This document shows positions 48,192 through 57,995 of a stretch of DNA of 64,000 nucleotides, in pieces. Each line of letters begins with the position of its first letter. Position 1 is the stretch's first letter. The translations under genes and the position numbers were made by a program. The stretch is from Reticulitermes speratus (taxonomy: Eukaryota > Arthropoda > Insecta > Blattodea > Rhinotermitidae). The notes under the pieces were generated by a model that saw nothing but the letters and a program-made list of their open reading frames with translations, did no database searches and was not told where the DNA came from. The DNA is taken from NCBI GenBank assembly GCA_021186555.1, contig JAJKFL010000004.1:24518406-24582405 (forward strand), in the 5' to 3' direction.

Positions 48192-48410
48192 GAGATCTGC
48201 GCTCTTCTGGGATATCACGCGGCGTCGTGTGGTAATTGTTTACCGATGTTTCGGGACAACGTATCGGTCCCATCTTCACGGGTCAAGAGTCCGAGTAGGA
48301 CCGATACGTTGTCCCGAAACGTCGGTAAACAATTACCACACGACGCCGCGTAATATCCAAGAAGAGTGCAGATCTCATCAACATCGCGGCGGAAGCCTGA
48401 AATCAAATTT
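48192..48410 (+). mobile_element. Palindromic element, family G (copy 2, best preserved)
   Basis: Left arm: gagatctgcgctcttctggg, atatcacgcggcgtcgtgtg, gtaattgtttaccgatgttt, cgggacaacgtatcggtccc. The right arm repeats these in reverse with very few mismatches to 48376. The one-sided flank catcgcggcggaagcctgaa follows. Overlapping short frames on both strands are by-products of the palindrome. Confidence 0.85.
48248..48279 (-). repeat. Hammerhead-like motif (GGGAC/GUCCC stem)
   Basis: Minus strand: GTGAAGA (C to G at the first core base), T, GGGAC, loop CGATACGTT, GTCCC, GAAACATCGG. Perfect 5-bp stem. The opposite arm has the GTCCCGAAACGTCGG half but lacks the CTGAAGA half. Confidence 0.5.
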
Positions 48411-49569
48411 AATAACTTGGTTTATTAAGAGAACAAATTTTGATTTGGAAAATAACATGTAACGTTTGCAATTTGTTGTGAAGTGATTACTTCCGTTGAA
48501 GAAGCGACCAAGAAAGTTACGTGACGTCGTAAAAATGAAACATTGGACACGTTTAGCTTAAAACAGACGTAAGATATCACGCCGAACGTGATTTCATGGT
48601 GATAAGTTTAAAAGTCGCTATATTACCTTAATAACATCCCACATAACTCAAAAAGCGGTACTGCTGATGGACGCTCTTACGTGTGTGTTCCTACATGTAG
48701 TCTTAAAACGACTTATAAATTTCATCACATGGATCCTAATGCACATGTTAATGTTTAAAGTCACCGCTTTCCTACGACTCGTCCATTCTACGCTATACGC
48801 TATTAACGTTTTTTTTTTATCACGAAACGTTAATAACAACGGCTCTACCTCTAACAAATACAGTTTAAAAATGAAAGAAACATGAACAAATCCGAAAAAT
48901 GACAAAGAGGTACCTAGGACGTATACGTGGCGATCTGACGTTCTGTATACATTCCCTGAGCCTGTAAGCTTTCTCGAACAACATTGATCAGGACACAATT
49001 CACTGGAACTCCTTCGCAGGACGGAGCGGCAATGGTCCCATACCAGAGCCCCTCTTCGGACACGCTAACTTACCTCTCACACTACTGTATAAGTCAGTCA
49101 CGTGTTCCTCCTCTGCTTGATATCTGGTTTCAGTTAAAAACGAACTACACTCGGTGTGCACTTGCGCACAGTTCAAACAAACCACTTCTCCGTGAAGCCT
49201 AACGTTATCTCTAAACAACCGTGACAACGATTGGTTCAGTATATTTGTATTATGTTCGACAAAGCTCACTTTCTGCAATATGTTTGATATACGAGTAAAT
49301 GACGATCCAAGATAAAAGAGAAGAAGGACCATCGATTATAACTTGTCAGCAGCGTACTACGATCAAAGAATTGACGCTATTCCCATATAACAGTTAACAC
49401 GCTAGTTAAATTCCATCAAAAATGTCGCCACTGATCTTAGAATAATACAATAATGAAACGATATCCTTCAGTCTACAGTGACAAAAAATCATCAGACGAC
49501 GAGAGTAGAACAGTCAACGAGAAGTTGTGATTATTATACCGCAGATAATGAGCAAAGCGTCACTAAATG
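48411..49569. other. No recognisable feature
   Basis: Frames up to 116 codons (minus, 48648-48998) without motifs. Confidence 0.4.
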
Positions 49570-50907
49570 CCGGTACAGTCACAATTATTTTTAACAAAAG
49601 CACAAAGACCAACAAAATGCCGGTATAGCTAATGGTCTCTTTAACAAAAACACAAAGCCCAACAAAATGCAGAAATAGTTACTGTTCCATTTAACACAAG
49701 CACAAAGCCCAACAAAATTGTCAGTATACTTACTGTTCCCTTTAGCACAAGCACAAAGCCCAACAAAATGCCAGTATAGTTACTGTTCCCTTTAACACAA
49801 GCACAAAGCCCAACAAAATGCCAGTATAGTTACTGTTCCCTTTAACACAACACAAAGCCCAACAAAATGCCAGTATAGTTACTGTTCCTTTAACACAAGC
49901 ACAAAGCCCAACAAAATGCCAGTATAGTTACTGTTCCCTTTAGCACAAGCACAAAGCCCAACAAAATGCCAGTATAGTTACTGTTCCCTTTAACACAAGC
50001 ACAAAGCCCAACAAAATGCCAATATAGTTACTGTTCTCTTTAGAACAAGCACAAAGCCCAACAAAATGCCAGTATAATTACTGTTCCCTTTAACACAACA
50101 CAAAGCCCAACAAAATGCCAGTATAGTTACTGTTCCCTTTAACACAACACAAAGCCCAACAAAATGCCAGTATAGTTACTGTTCCCTTTAACACAGCACA
50201 AAGCCCAACAAAATTGTCAGTATACTTACTGTTCCTTTACACAAGCACAAAGCCCAACAAAATGCCAGTATAGTTACTGTTCCCTTTAACACAAGCACAA
50301 AGCCCAACAAAATGCCAGTATAGTTACTGTTCCCTTTAACACAAGCACAAAGCCCAACAAAATGCCAATATAGTTACTGTTCTCTTTAGCACAAGCACAA
50401 AGCCCAACAAAATTCCAGTATAGTTACTGTTCCCTTTAACACAAGCACAAAGCCCAACAAAATGCCAATATAGTTACTGTTCCCTTTAGCACAAGCACAA
50501 AGCCCAACAAAATGCCAGTATAGTTACTGTTCCCTTTAACACAAGCACAAAGCCCAACAAAATGCCAGTATAGTTACTGTTCCCTTTAGCACAAGCACAA
50601 AGCCCAACAAAATGCCAGTATAGTTACTGTTCCCTTTAACACAAGCACAAAGCCCAACAAAATGCCAATATAGTTACTGTTCTCTTTAGCACAAGCACAA
50701 AGCCCAACAAAATGCCAGTATAGTTACTGTTCCCTTTAACACAACACAAAGCCCAACAAAATGCCAATATAGTTACTGTTTCCTTTAACACAAGCACAAA
50801 GTCCAACAAAATGCCAGTATAGTTACTGTTCCCTTTAACACAAGTACAAAGCCCAACAAAATGCCAGTATAGTTACTGTTCCCTTAAACACAAGCACAAA
50901 GCCTATT
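49570..50907 (+). repeat. 50-bp minisatellite, about 27 units
   Basis: The unit is gcacaaagcccaacaaaatg plus ccagtatagttactgttccc and tttaacacaa. Variants: 48-bp units missing two bases (aacacaacac), ccaatatagt, tttagcacaa, and an aaattgtcag form at two places. Divergence rises at the left edge (aagcacaaagaccaac, aaaaacacaaag), as expected for an array that homogenises in its interior. Confidence 0.95.
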
Positions 50908-51268
50908 CAGGAAATTCAGGAAATTGTTGCGGTTTACAACATCATTATGAAATGCGTAGCAAAATATTCGTACATAGCGAGAAAATTATTTCTGCGCATG
51001 TGCAAAATTTTCTGCGTATAAAAACAAACTCCGTCGAAATGCCTAACCTGATTAGCTAAACGTTCTGGAAAGACAGCTACTAAGGTACTAAACTGGACAA
51101 AAAAATACGCACTAAACGGCGCTGCTATGTAAATGCCTGCAATGAAACTGTTTCAGCGAAGCTGAACGCTGCTACACTGACACAGTCACACCCACACTGC
51201 TGTTTATTGCTATCACGTTTTGCTTCTATTCTTATCTAGTACCAACTATGACTCAAAAAGTACATCCT
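50908..51268. other. No recognisable feature
   Basis: Intervening DNA; a 9-bp duplication attcaggaaa at the array edge. Confidence 0.4.
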
Positions 51269-51353
51269 GAACTCACAACACGCAGTCCAATAAACTGCAC
51301 TATATTGTTCCCAGATACTTTATATTACAATATCACGTTGAACACTGCTACAT

Positions 51354-51381
51354 GTTTCGATCCCTTATGGGATATCATCAG
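51354..51381 (-). repeat. Hammerhead-like motif, left arm (AUCCC/GGGAU)
   Basis: Minus strand: CTGATGA, T, ATCCC, loop ATAA, GGGAT, C, GAAACATG. Compared with the right arm, one G of the stem has been lost on the 5' side. Confidence 0.55.
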
Positions 51382-51697
51382 GGAATCACATTAAAGTAAC
51401 ACTTCACACACCCGAAATAGCAATCCATGTATATAATATAAAGATGTAAGAAAGTCAACCAGTGAACATCATTTTACGATCTAAGTCTTTACGTATATTT
51501 TGTAGATTTATGTATTGTAAATGTTTATTCTTGTTTACATTTCAATTAATTTAAAGTTCTTTAACATTAATTTCCGGTACACCAGGATAAATTATAAAAC
51601 AAACGCCTACATTTTAAGTGGTTGACTTTTCACATCTTTTTATTGTGTGCACGGATTGCTAGTTCGGATTTGTGAAGTGTTACTTTAATGTGATTCC

Positions 51698-51726
51698 CTG
51701 ATAATGATCCCACAAGGGATCGAAAC
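51698..51726 (+). repeat. Hammerhead-like motif, right arm (GAUCCC/GGGAUC)
   Basis: Plus strand: CTGATAA, T, GATCCC, loop ACAA, GGGATC, GAAACATG. Perfect 6-bp stem; the core has one change (A for G). Confidence 0.55.
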
Positions 51727-51807
51727 ATGTAGCAGTGTTCAACGTGATATTGTAATATAAATTATCTGGGAACAACATAGTGCATTGGACTGAGTGTTGT
51801 GAGTTGA

Positions 51808-53694
51808 TTATCGACAACGCAAGGAATGAAGACTATGTAAAGCACATACTCATATACCGTAATGACATGCGTAACCCTTCTGCATATATTACACCTGTTG
51901 TGAATTTAAATGTTGATGCTTTCAGTAAATCGATCGAGTATCCGTTAGCTTTACTTAGCAAGGAGGAGACCGATTGTAAACGAATAATGTTACGTTAGAT
52001 TGTTATTACATTGTTATGAATGCAGGAGAGTACAGCCGGACACGACGTAGCCCGCACTGTATTTCGAAAGGGACAACTGTGCCCGTTCACGACATGACGA
52101 CGTGTGAGAGACTGAAGATGTAGCGCAGGTCGTTCTTAACCACAGCACTAACTGGATGTCAATGAAGAGCTCCACGCTCAGGTTGTTTTACTCGTGGCAA
52201 AAGAGACACGTTACCAATTGAATAGGAGGCTAGGTGTGCTCCACAGCCGGTGTGGAAGTTTTGGAGTCTCAACTAATATTATCCTCACGTCTACTATATT
52301 CCTTTCATGTTTCTCAATTATTTCTGATCTCCCACAAAAGTGTTACAACCTCCGAACATCCCCCCCTTCCTTGTACTTTATACCCCCTTGTACTCTGTAC
52401 CGGGATATATCTGCCATACATCAGGAGAACGTTCGTTAGGTGAAATTACTTTGATATAACCAAACATACCTATATACCTGAAGCTGAACGGGTACTGATA
52501 TAATGGGGCGAGAAGGATGTGTCTTCTTTGCGGTTCCACATACTCTACCTCTTTAACATGCTGTGTTATCCGTACACTGTGTAGGTCCATCCTTGAACCG
52601 ATAGCCAAGCCAAGCCATACGCAGGCCAGTTCAAACTATGTAAAGTACTTGGAACTCTTAAGGGCGATCTTTATGAAACTAGTACGAGTATTCCTAGCTT
52701 AATTAATGGTTATGTCACCCATATCGTAAGTAGATGTTAAGTACAAGTGTTAAAATTACATAAACTACAAATCCCTCCTCGTTTTAATATATATTCGGTA
52801 ATAAAAAAAAAACATACAACTCTCATTATTTAAATTGTATTACTTCATTGTGTCCGTAACCGTTCAACTTCGGATATAGAAGTATTTGGTTACGTCGACG
52901 TAATTTAACCTAAGAAACGCTATCGAATTATGGCAGATTTCTCCTGGTACACCCGGCATATATGTGTATATGTATATTTATTTATTTATTTTTTATATGT
53001 ATGTATGTGTTCATTAAATGGGGCGTTTGAATAAATATATCTGCCCTTTGACCACAATTAGAGGAAGAGCTGATCGCTGACTAGTACGTTGCTACAGTAA
53101 TGGCAGACAACGGTGTACTGAAGTGAGAGCAGCTGCTGGCCGGATCGTTGGTTACCATGACAACTAGAGAGACGGAAACTCTCATTCTCTTTTCCTCTCG
53201 TGTTTTATGGGCGGTGGTCTCTTACTAGAGGGACAGACAGCTCAAGGTAAAGTGATATAGTATATCCCACGTTTATGCCACTTCAACTTCTTTCCTTACG
53301 TCAAAAAATAAGTAAATATGTGTGAATATAACGCAGCTTGTCAGTGTACCCGGTCATAATGTTAAAACAGTCCAGTTTACTGACTGTGATAACAGGGGTC
53401 TTGTCTGACCATAGGGAACATAAATCAAGCGTGGTTGTCCTTGCTGGTTAAGACTCTACATGCATACAGCAAGTTCTTTCTTCAGGAAGCTGGCAGTCTC
53501 AGCACATGCCATTAGCACAGTGGCCTTCTTTTCAATGCAACGCGGTAACAGTGAGTTACATTTCCGGTCAGTGTACATAAGAAGATTAGAAAGAATGTAC
53601 ACCCAGAATTACCAGCGGTGGTCTTCACCTTACTTAAAATGAGAGTCACGAAACAAAGATTAGTGAAAATTTTCTACATCCGATTTCAAAATTT
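51808..53694. other. No recognisable feature
   Basis: Around 52194-52260 the frame RYQLNRRLGVLHSRCGSFG resembles translated repeat sequence of cockroach type, but the boundary and family are unclear. An A-rich run lies near 52803. Confidence 0.35.
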
Positions 53695-54125
53695 TATGGA
53701 AGTTTTGTGAGCCATGGAAATGTAGACGCTTCGGAAAGTAGATCAGAAATGCCTGGAAAGTTTTGAACTGTGGTGCTGGAGAGGAATGGAGAAGATCAGT
53801 TGGACCGATCGTGTGAGAAATGAAGAAGTATTGCTTGGGGTCAAGGAGGAGAGGAATATCCTACATAAACTAAGAAGAAGAAAGGCTAACTGGATTGGTC
53901 ACATATTGCATAGGAACTGACTTCTAAAACACGTAATTGAAGGAAAGTTAGAGGGAAGGATAGAAATGACGAGAAGATGAGGAAGAAGGCGTAAGCAACT
54001 ACTAGATGATCTTAAGGAAAAGAGAAGATACTGGAAATTGAATGAGGAAGCACTAGATCGCACCCTGAACTCGCTTTGGAAGAGGCTATGGACCTGTCGT
54101 AAGACAGGCTACAAAATGAATTGAA
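53695..54125 (+). pseudogene. LINE-B reverse transcriptase tail
   Basis: The plus strand encodes KVDQKCLESFELWCWRGMEK, ISWTDRVRNEEVLLGVKEER, NILHKLRRRKANWIGHILHR, then a stop, LLKHVIEGKLEGRIEMTRR, a second stop, GRRRKQLLDDLKEKRRYWKL and NEEALDRTLNS. A frameshift precedes the terminal VRQ region, and the gtcgtaagacag 3' signature is at about 54100. Same family as 16837-17320 and 61406-61880, opposite orientation. 5'-truncated; no catalytic motif remains. Confidence 0.75.
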
Positions 54126-54662
54126 AGGTCAATTTAAAATCTTACGTAAAGGTTTATTACGGACCAATGTGGCTGAAAAAAAACTTTCATCGAAGTTTCC
54201 CATGTCGAATTTCAATAATATCTGAAAAGGCTTTTGTGAGGTATGTGGAAAAGTCCTTTCATAATCTGTGTAAAATAGGCACTAATATGGATCAATATGG
54301 ATAAAAACCGCAACAGTCCGAAAATTTTGATGACAGCCCCTCTGTGCTGAATTACGATGAAATCTGTGAAAGGATTTAAGAGATATACGAAAACGTCTAC
54401 TTATATGCACTGGGCGTAACTACTGATCACTAGGGTGAAAATAGTAAACGGGCAACAGGTTTTTGTAGAAGTCCGCCACGTCGAATTTTTGAGAAGTCTG
54501 TGCGAAAATTAAGGTGATGATACTAGGTCAGAAAGGATGAGAAGCACAGGCAAGACCTCGACTAAACTTCCATCTTCTTACTTTGTAATTTTGAAAAAAA
54601 AATCGAACTAAGCTTCTGATATTTTCAAAATCTTCTCTTAGTGAGAAAATTCCATTCAAAAT
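54126..54662. other. No recognisable feature
   Basis: No signal recognised. Confidence 0.4.
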
Positions 54663-54880
54663 AAGATCTTCACTCTTCTGGAATGTTACGTAGTGTAGAT
54701 TGGTAGTTAGTTACCGATGTTTTGGGACAACTTATCGGTCCCATCTTCGAGATCCAAGCTGTACCCTTAAAGACGGGACCAATAGATTGTCCCAAAACGT
54801 CGCTAACTATCAATCTACGCTGCGTAACATCCCAGAAGAGCGAAGATCCCATTTATACCGCGGAGGAATCCTGAAATCAC
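54663..54880 (+). mobile_element. Palindromic element, family G (copy 3)
   Basis: Left arm: agatcttcactcttctgg, agttaccgatgttttgggac, aacttatcggtcccatcttc. Right arm: gggaccaatagattgtccc, aaaacgtcgctaactatc, acatcccagaagagcgaag. The flank taccgcggaggaatcctgaa follows as in copy 2. GAAAC has mutated to AAAAC on both arms, in line with greater age. Confidence 0.8.
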
Positions 54881-55077
54881 GCATTCCAGTCAAATTGCTT
54901 AGAAATCTGTTGTGACAACACACGACCATTATGTCAGTGAAAATACATTTCGTTCACAGAGATCTTACTATAGTGTCCCTAGGTACCGCAGTTGTCATGC
55001 AAGATTTATTGTCCACGAAGCCCACACTTGCCACGAATTCAGAAACTGTCTGACCCCTGCATTTCAACGTACCTTAT

Positions 55078-55485
55078 TTCATAGCACAGCCTGGAGGTCC
55101 TGACCTCCAGCTCCTACAGAGGCCTCGCATATTCTGAAGATATTTCTCGACATGCGATTCAGTTCGTTGTGTAATATACACAATGTCTCCTCGAAAATTT
55201 CCCTTCATTTCCTGCAATTAAGGTGGATTGCTCTACACCTTTTCTTCTTCAGTTAACTCTCAAAATAATGGTGTCTGGATTAATTCAACGTAGTGATAGG
55301 AATTTGCTACTTCGCAGAACACGAGTCCTATAATTTTTCGCTCACTCCCTGCATTTTGTGTTCATGTAAAGGTAACTCCATGAACTGCAAGCAGATTTAC
55401 GTAACACAAACGTATGTTATTTTGGGTGTTTACGTCCATACTTGAAGTAAACCATACCTCATCCGAGATAAATGCACGTTATCAT
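55078..55485 (-). pseudogene. Mariner-like (DDE_3) transposase remnant with internal deletion
   Basis: The minus strand encodes FISDEVWFTSSMDVNTQNNI (first catalytic Asp in SDE; matches the FSDEAWF-x-VN-QN pattern of mariner-like transposases common in insects), then IIGLVFCEVANSYHYVELIQ, ELTEEEKV-stop. It then jumps to a C-terminal part (GDIVYITQRTESHVEKYLQN) and, in a shifted frame, CEASVGAGGQDLQAVL-stop, corresponding to the terminal RRC--C---GGHFQHLL of full-length proteins. The block that should hold QQDGA and PPRSPDL/LWG, with the remaining catalytic residues, is missing. No terminal inverted repeats were found. Confidence 0.65.
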
Positions 55486-56222
55486 AATTTACTTTTGCCC
55501 ATCACTATATACGTGATACGAAAAATTTCAAGTATTCTGCAGATTGTTCTTTTATGCTGCCCTGTTGAAGAGGATTTCTTTTTACAAAACTTACACAACA
55601 ACTTTTCATGATGCGTAATTTGCAAAAATACTGCAAATAACTGCTCACAAGCGCACTGAGATTATCTGAGGTTTACTGGTGATAACAAATGACTAGCAAT
55701 CACATGACTGTTCCAGCTGCTCTGTTATCAGCGACAGTAATACAGCAACAGTGTCGGCAAACAAGACCACACACGTCGAGTTCGTATTTCACTACCCTCG
55801 GGGACATGATTACTCGACATCTCTGTTTTAAGTATTCATCTTGACACTCAGAGGAGGCTTTAAACTTTCGAGGCGAGGAATTCTGTTTGTCATAAGAGAA
55901 TGATCCTACTGTAGCCACACTCACGATAAAATTGGGAGTATATCCTAATAAACGAAAATTGAAATTAATTTTGATATAAATAGAACAAATATATTTACTT
56001 ACTGATAGGATTCTTAAATAGACCTTATAAATATTAGTACCTGCCCTTACTTGAGGTATTAGTGTTAAATTTATTCGCCGACAATAATATTGCATAAATG
56101 ATTTATCGAAAGATTAAATTTTAAAAACTGGTGAATATTTTAATGTGGAACTACTGCGAAATTACTGTTAGGTAGTTTCGAAATTGTTTATTCCATGCAT
56201 TTTAATCCAACTTACATTTTTT
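55486..56222. other. Unassigned; contains a 131-codon minus-strand frame
   Basis: The frame at 55700-56095 (minus) has no motif known to me. It lies upstream of the transposase remnant but shows no similarity to a mariner helix-turn-helix region. Confidence 0.3.
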
Positions 56223-56437
56223 ATTAAACCAACAAATGCACACACAACACAGAGAATCGTGTTATTTTTTATAAAATATAAAGTTGTGAACATTCCTTGC
56301 TTGTTGAGCAGTAACTATTTTGAAATTGTTTATTCTGTTTATTGTTTATTTTAATCCAACTTATATTTTTTATCTAACCAACAATTCATAAAAAACTATA
56401 GGATTGTTTATGTTGTTTGTGCATTTGTTGGTTTAAT
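56178..56437. repeat. Fold-back region with internal direct repeats
   Basis: attaaaccaacaaatgcaca (56223-56242, continuing to 56249) and its inverse tgtgcatttgttggtttaat (56418-56437) form 27-bp inverted repeats with one mismatch. A direct repeat gaaattgtttattc...ttaatccaacttaYatttttta starts at about 56178 and 56318. Confidence 0.55.
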
Positions 56438-56887
56438 GAAAAATTCTGTTACCTAGGTCACTTCGTATGAGTATCACAAAATGGTGGTGGTTCTGAGGAT
56501 ACGTTTCCCCGCTGAACATACAAGACAGAATTGTGTCCTTAACAGGCAACATAATCTTTGGCGTCTACAATGTCAGGTTACGTAAAATTACCACTGGAGA
56601 AGAAAAGTGGATATGACAGCAAAATGAATCTCTGAAACCCTGCGTCAGGCTATATAGATTCTTTCTCTTTTAACTCTCTCCCTCTCTTTCACTTCTGATC
56701 TTTTCTTGATTATTACATTTCCAGCGAGCGAAAGCAGCTAATGCACTTCATCCAGAGACGAATATCATGCCACATAAATCGTGTCCGACTCTCTATGCGC
56801 GCTATAAAGTAATTTCATGTATCAATATAGACATTAATATTATGCAAAGGAATTTTAAAAAGAATTACTTTCCTGCAATCATATAGA
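56438..56887. other. No recognisable feature
   Basis: A pyrimidine-rich stretch (ctctttttaactctctccctctctttca type, near 56663-56692) is the only structure. Confidence 0.4.
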
Positions 56888-56937
56888 GACCACACGACGC
56901 CGCGTAATACCCCAGAAGACCGCAGATTTCATGTAGA
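56888..56937 (+). repeat. Solo end of palindromic element family G
   Basis: cacacgacgccgcgtaatac, then cccagaagaccgcagatttc, equals the right arm end of copy 2 (48337-48375). The rest of the palindrome is missing. Confidence 0.65.
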
Positions 56938-57688
56938 GTTTCCACTTCAAAAACATGGTCTACACTAGTTATCTCTATAAACAAGGTTGTAGTTCAATTT
57001 AATGTTGAGAAATTCCGGGCAGTTTTGGATCAGTTAAGATGATCCACGATAATAAAAATTATACAACTATACACAAATTCAATGCCACATCATGTATGTG
57101 AATCCCTTGGCACAAAGGCATGGCACGTCCTTAAGATTTCGGAAGGAGAAGGTGGCCTTCAGTGTGGCTGAAATTGTCTTTTTTTTTTAAAGTCATAGAC
57201 AGTCGAACAGTACGGTCATTCAGTTAAAACAGAGCGGGAGGTTAATAGCCTCTCGCAGTATAAGGAAACTGGTATGTCGCGGAATACACACACAGGGGTT
57301 TGAGGTGGATGGATTCTCCGTTGATTTATTTAGTCTTAAAACCATGAGTTGTGTTGCAATAACCTAAAATACCATATAATCCAAGGCATGGAAAGAGTCG
57401 CCTCCAAAAATAGGCACAAGCTTTCAGTCCCTACCAACACAGTTCAGAAGAAGATATTTTAAAACATGTGGCTGCCTATTTGTGTAAGTTAATAATTTTA
57501 TACGGGAAAAATTGCCTTCTATAATGTGATTTGTATTACAATACATAACCAGATTTTAATAATATGTAATTCAACACTGCTGGAACAGTTCATATCCAAT
57601 ACAATGAAAAGAATGCAAGAAGATCTAATAATAGGATAAAAGCACGTATAAATTAGGGCACATTTGAAACAAACGTTCACTTTAAAGA
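56938..57688. other. No recognisable feature
   Basis: No signal recognised. Confidence 0.4.
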
Positions 57689-57699
57689 CCAAGTTAACT

Positions 57700-57984
57700 A
57701 TTTTTTTATGATAAAGGGTCCCGCAGCAGATGCTACGGACGCACCGCAGCCTTGAGCTTATTGTGCAACCCTATGATGAAGATGAAGATGATTAGTTTTT
57801 TTCATTTTTCCGTGTAATGGAGCACCGGTGAGATAAAATTGGCAGGGAAAAACCGAAGTACTCGGGGAAAAACCTGTCCCAGTGCCACGTTGTCCACCAA
57901 AAATCCCACATGTACTGACCCGGGATGAAACCTGGGCCTCCGCGCTGTGAGGCCAGCGACTAACCGCCTGAGCCATAGCACTGC
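57700..57984 (-). mobile_element. tRNA-derived SINE, family A, complete
   Basis: The minus strand begins gcagtgctatggctcaggcg, with a B box decayed to ccaggtttcatcccgggtca, then the conserved body, and ends in a short A-rich tail. Flanked by an exact 11-bp duplication CCAAGTTAACT (57689-57699 and 57985-57995). Confidence 0.9.
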
Positions 57985-57995
57985 CCAAGTTAACT

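Larger units (their letters stand above)
51269..51807. mobile_element. Fold-back element, 540 bp
   Basis: About 160-bp arms. Left: aactcacaacacgcagtcca, gttcccagatactttatatt, acaatatcacgttgaacact, gctacatgtttcgatccctt, gggaatcacattaaagtaac. Right: their reverse complements from about 51645 to 51807. The 220-bp loop is A+T-rich and non-coding. Each arm contains an outward-facing hammerhead-like motif. The small 72-codon frame starting at 51780 is outside and unassigned. Confidence 0.85.

Noticed and set aside
49570..50907. Array as a possible CRISPR or coding repeat
   Set aside because: Whole 50-bp units repeat without spacers, and stops occur in the frames.
55700..56095. 131-codon minus-strand frame as the 5' part of the mariner-like gene
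   Set aside because: No helix-turn-helix or mariner similarity seen.
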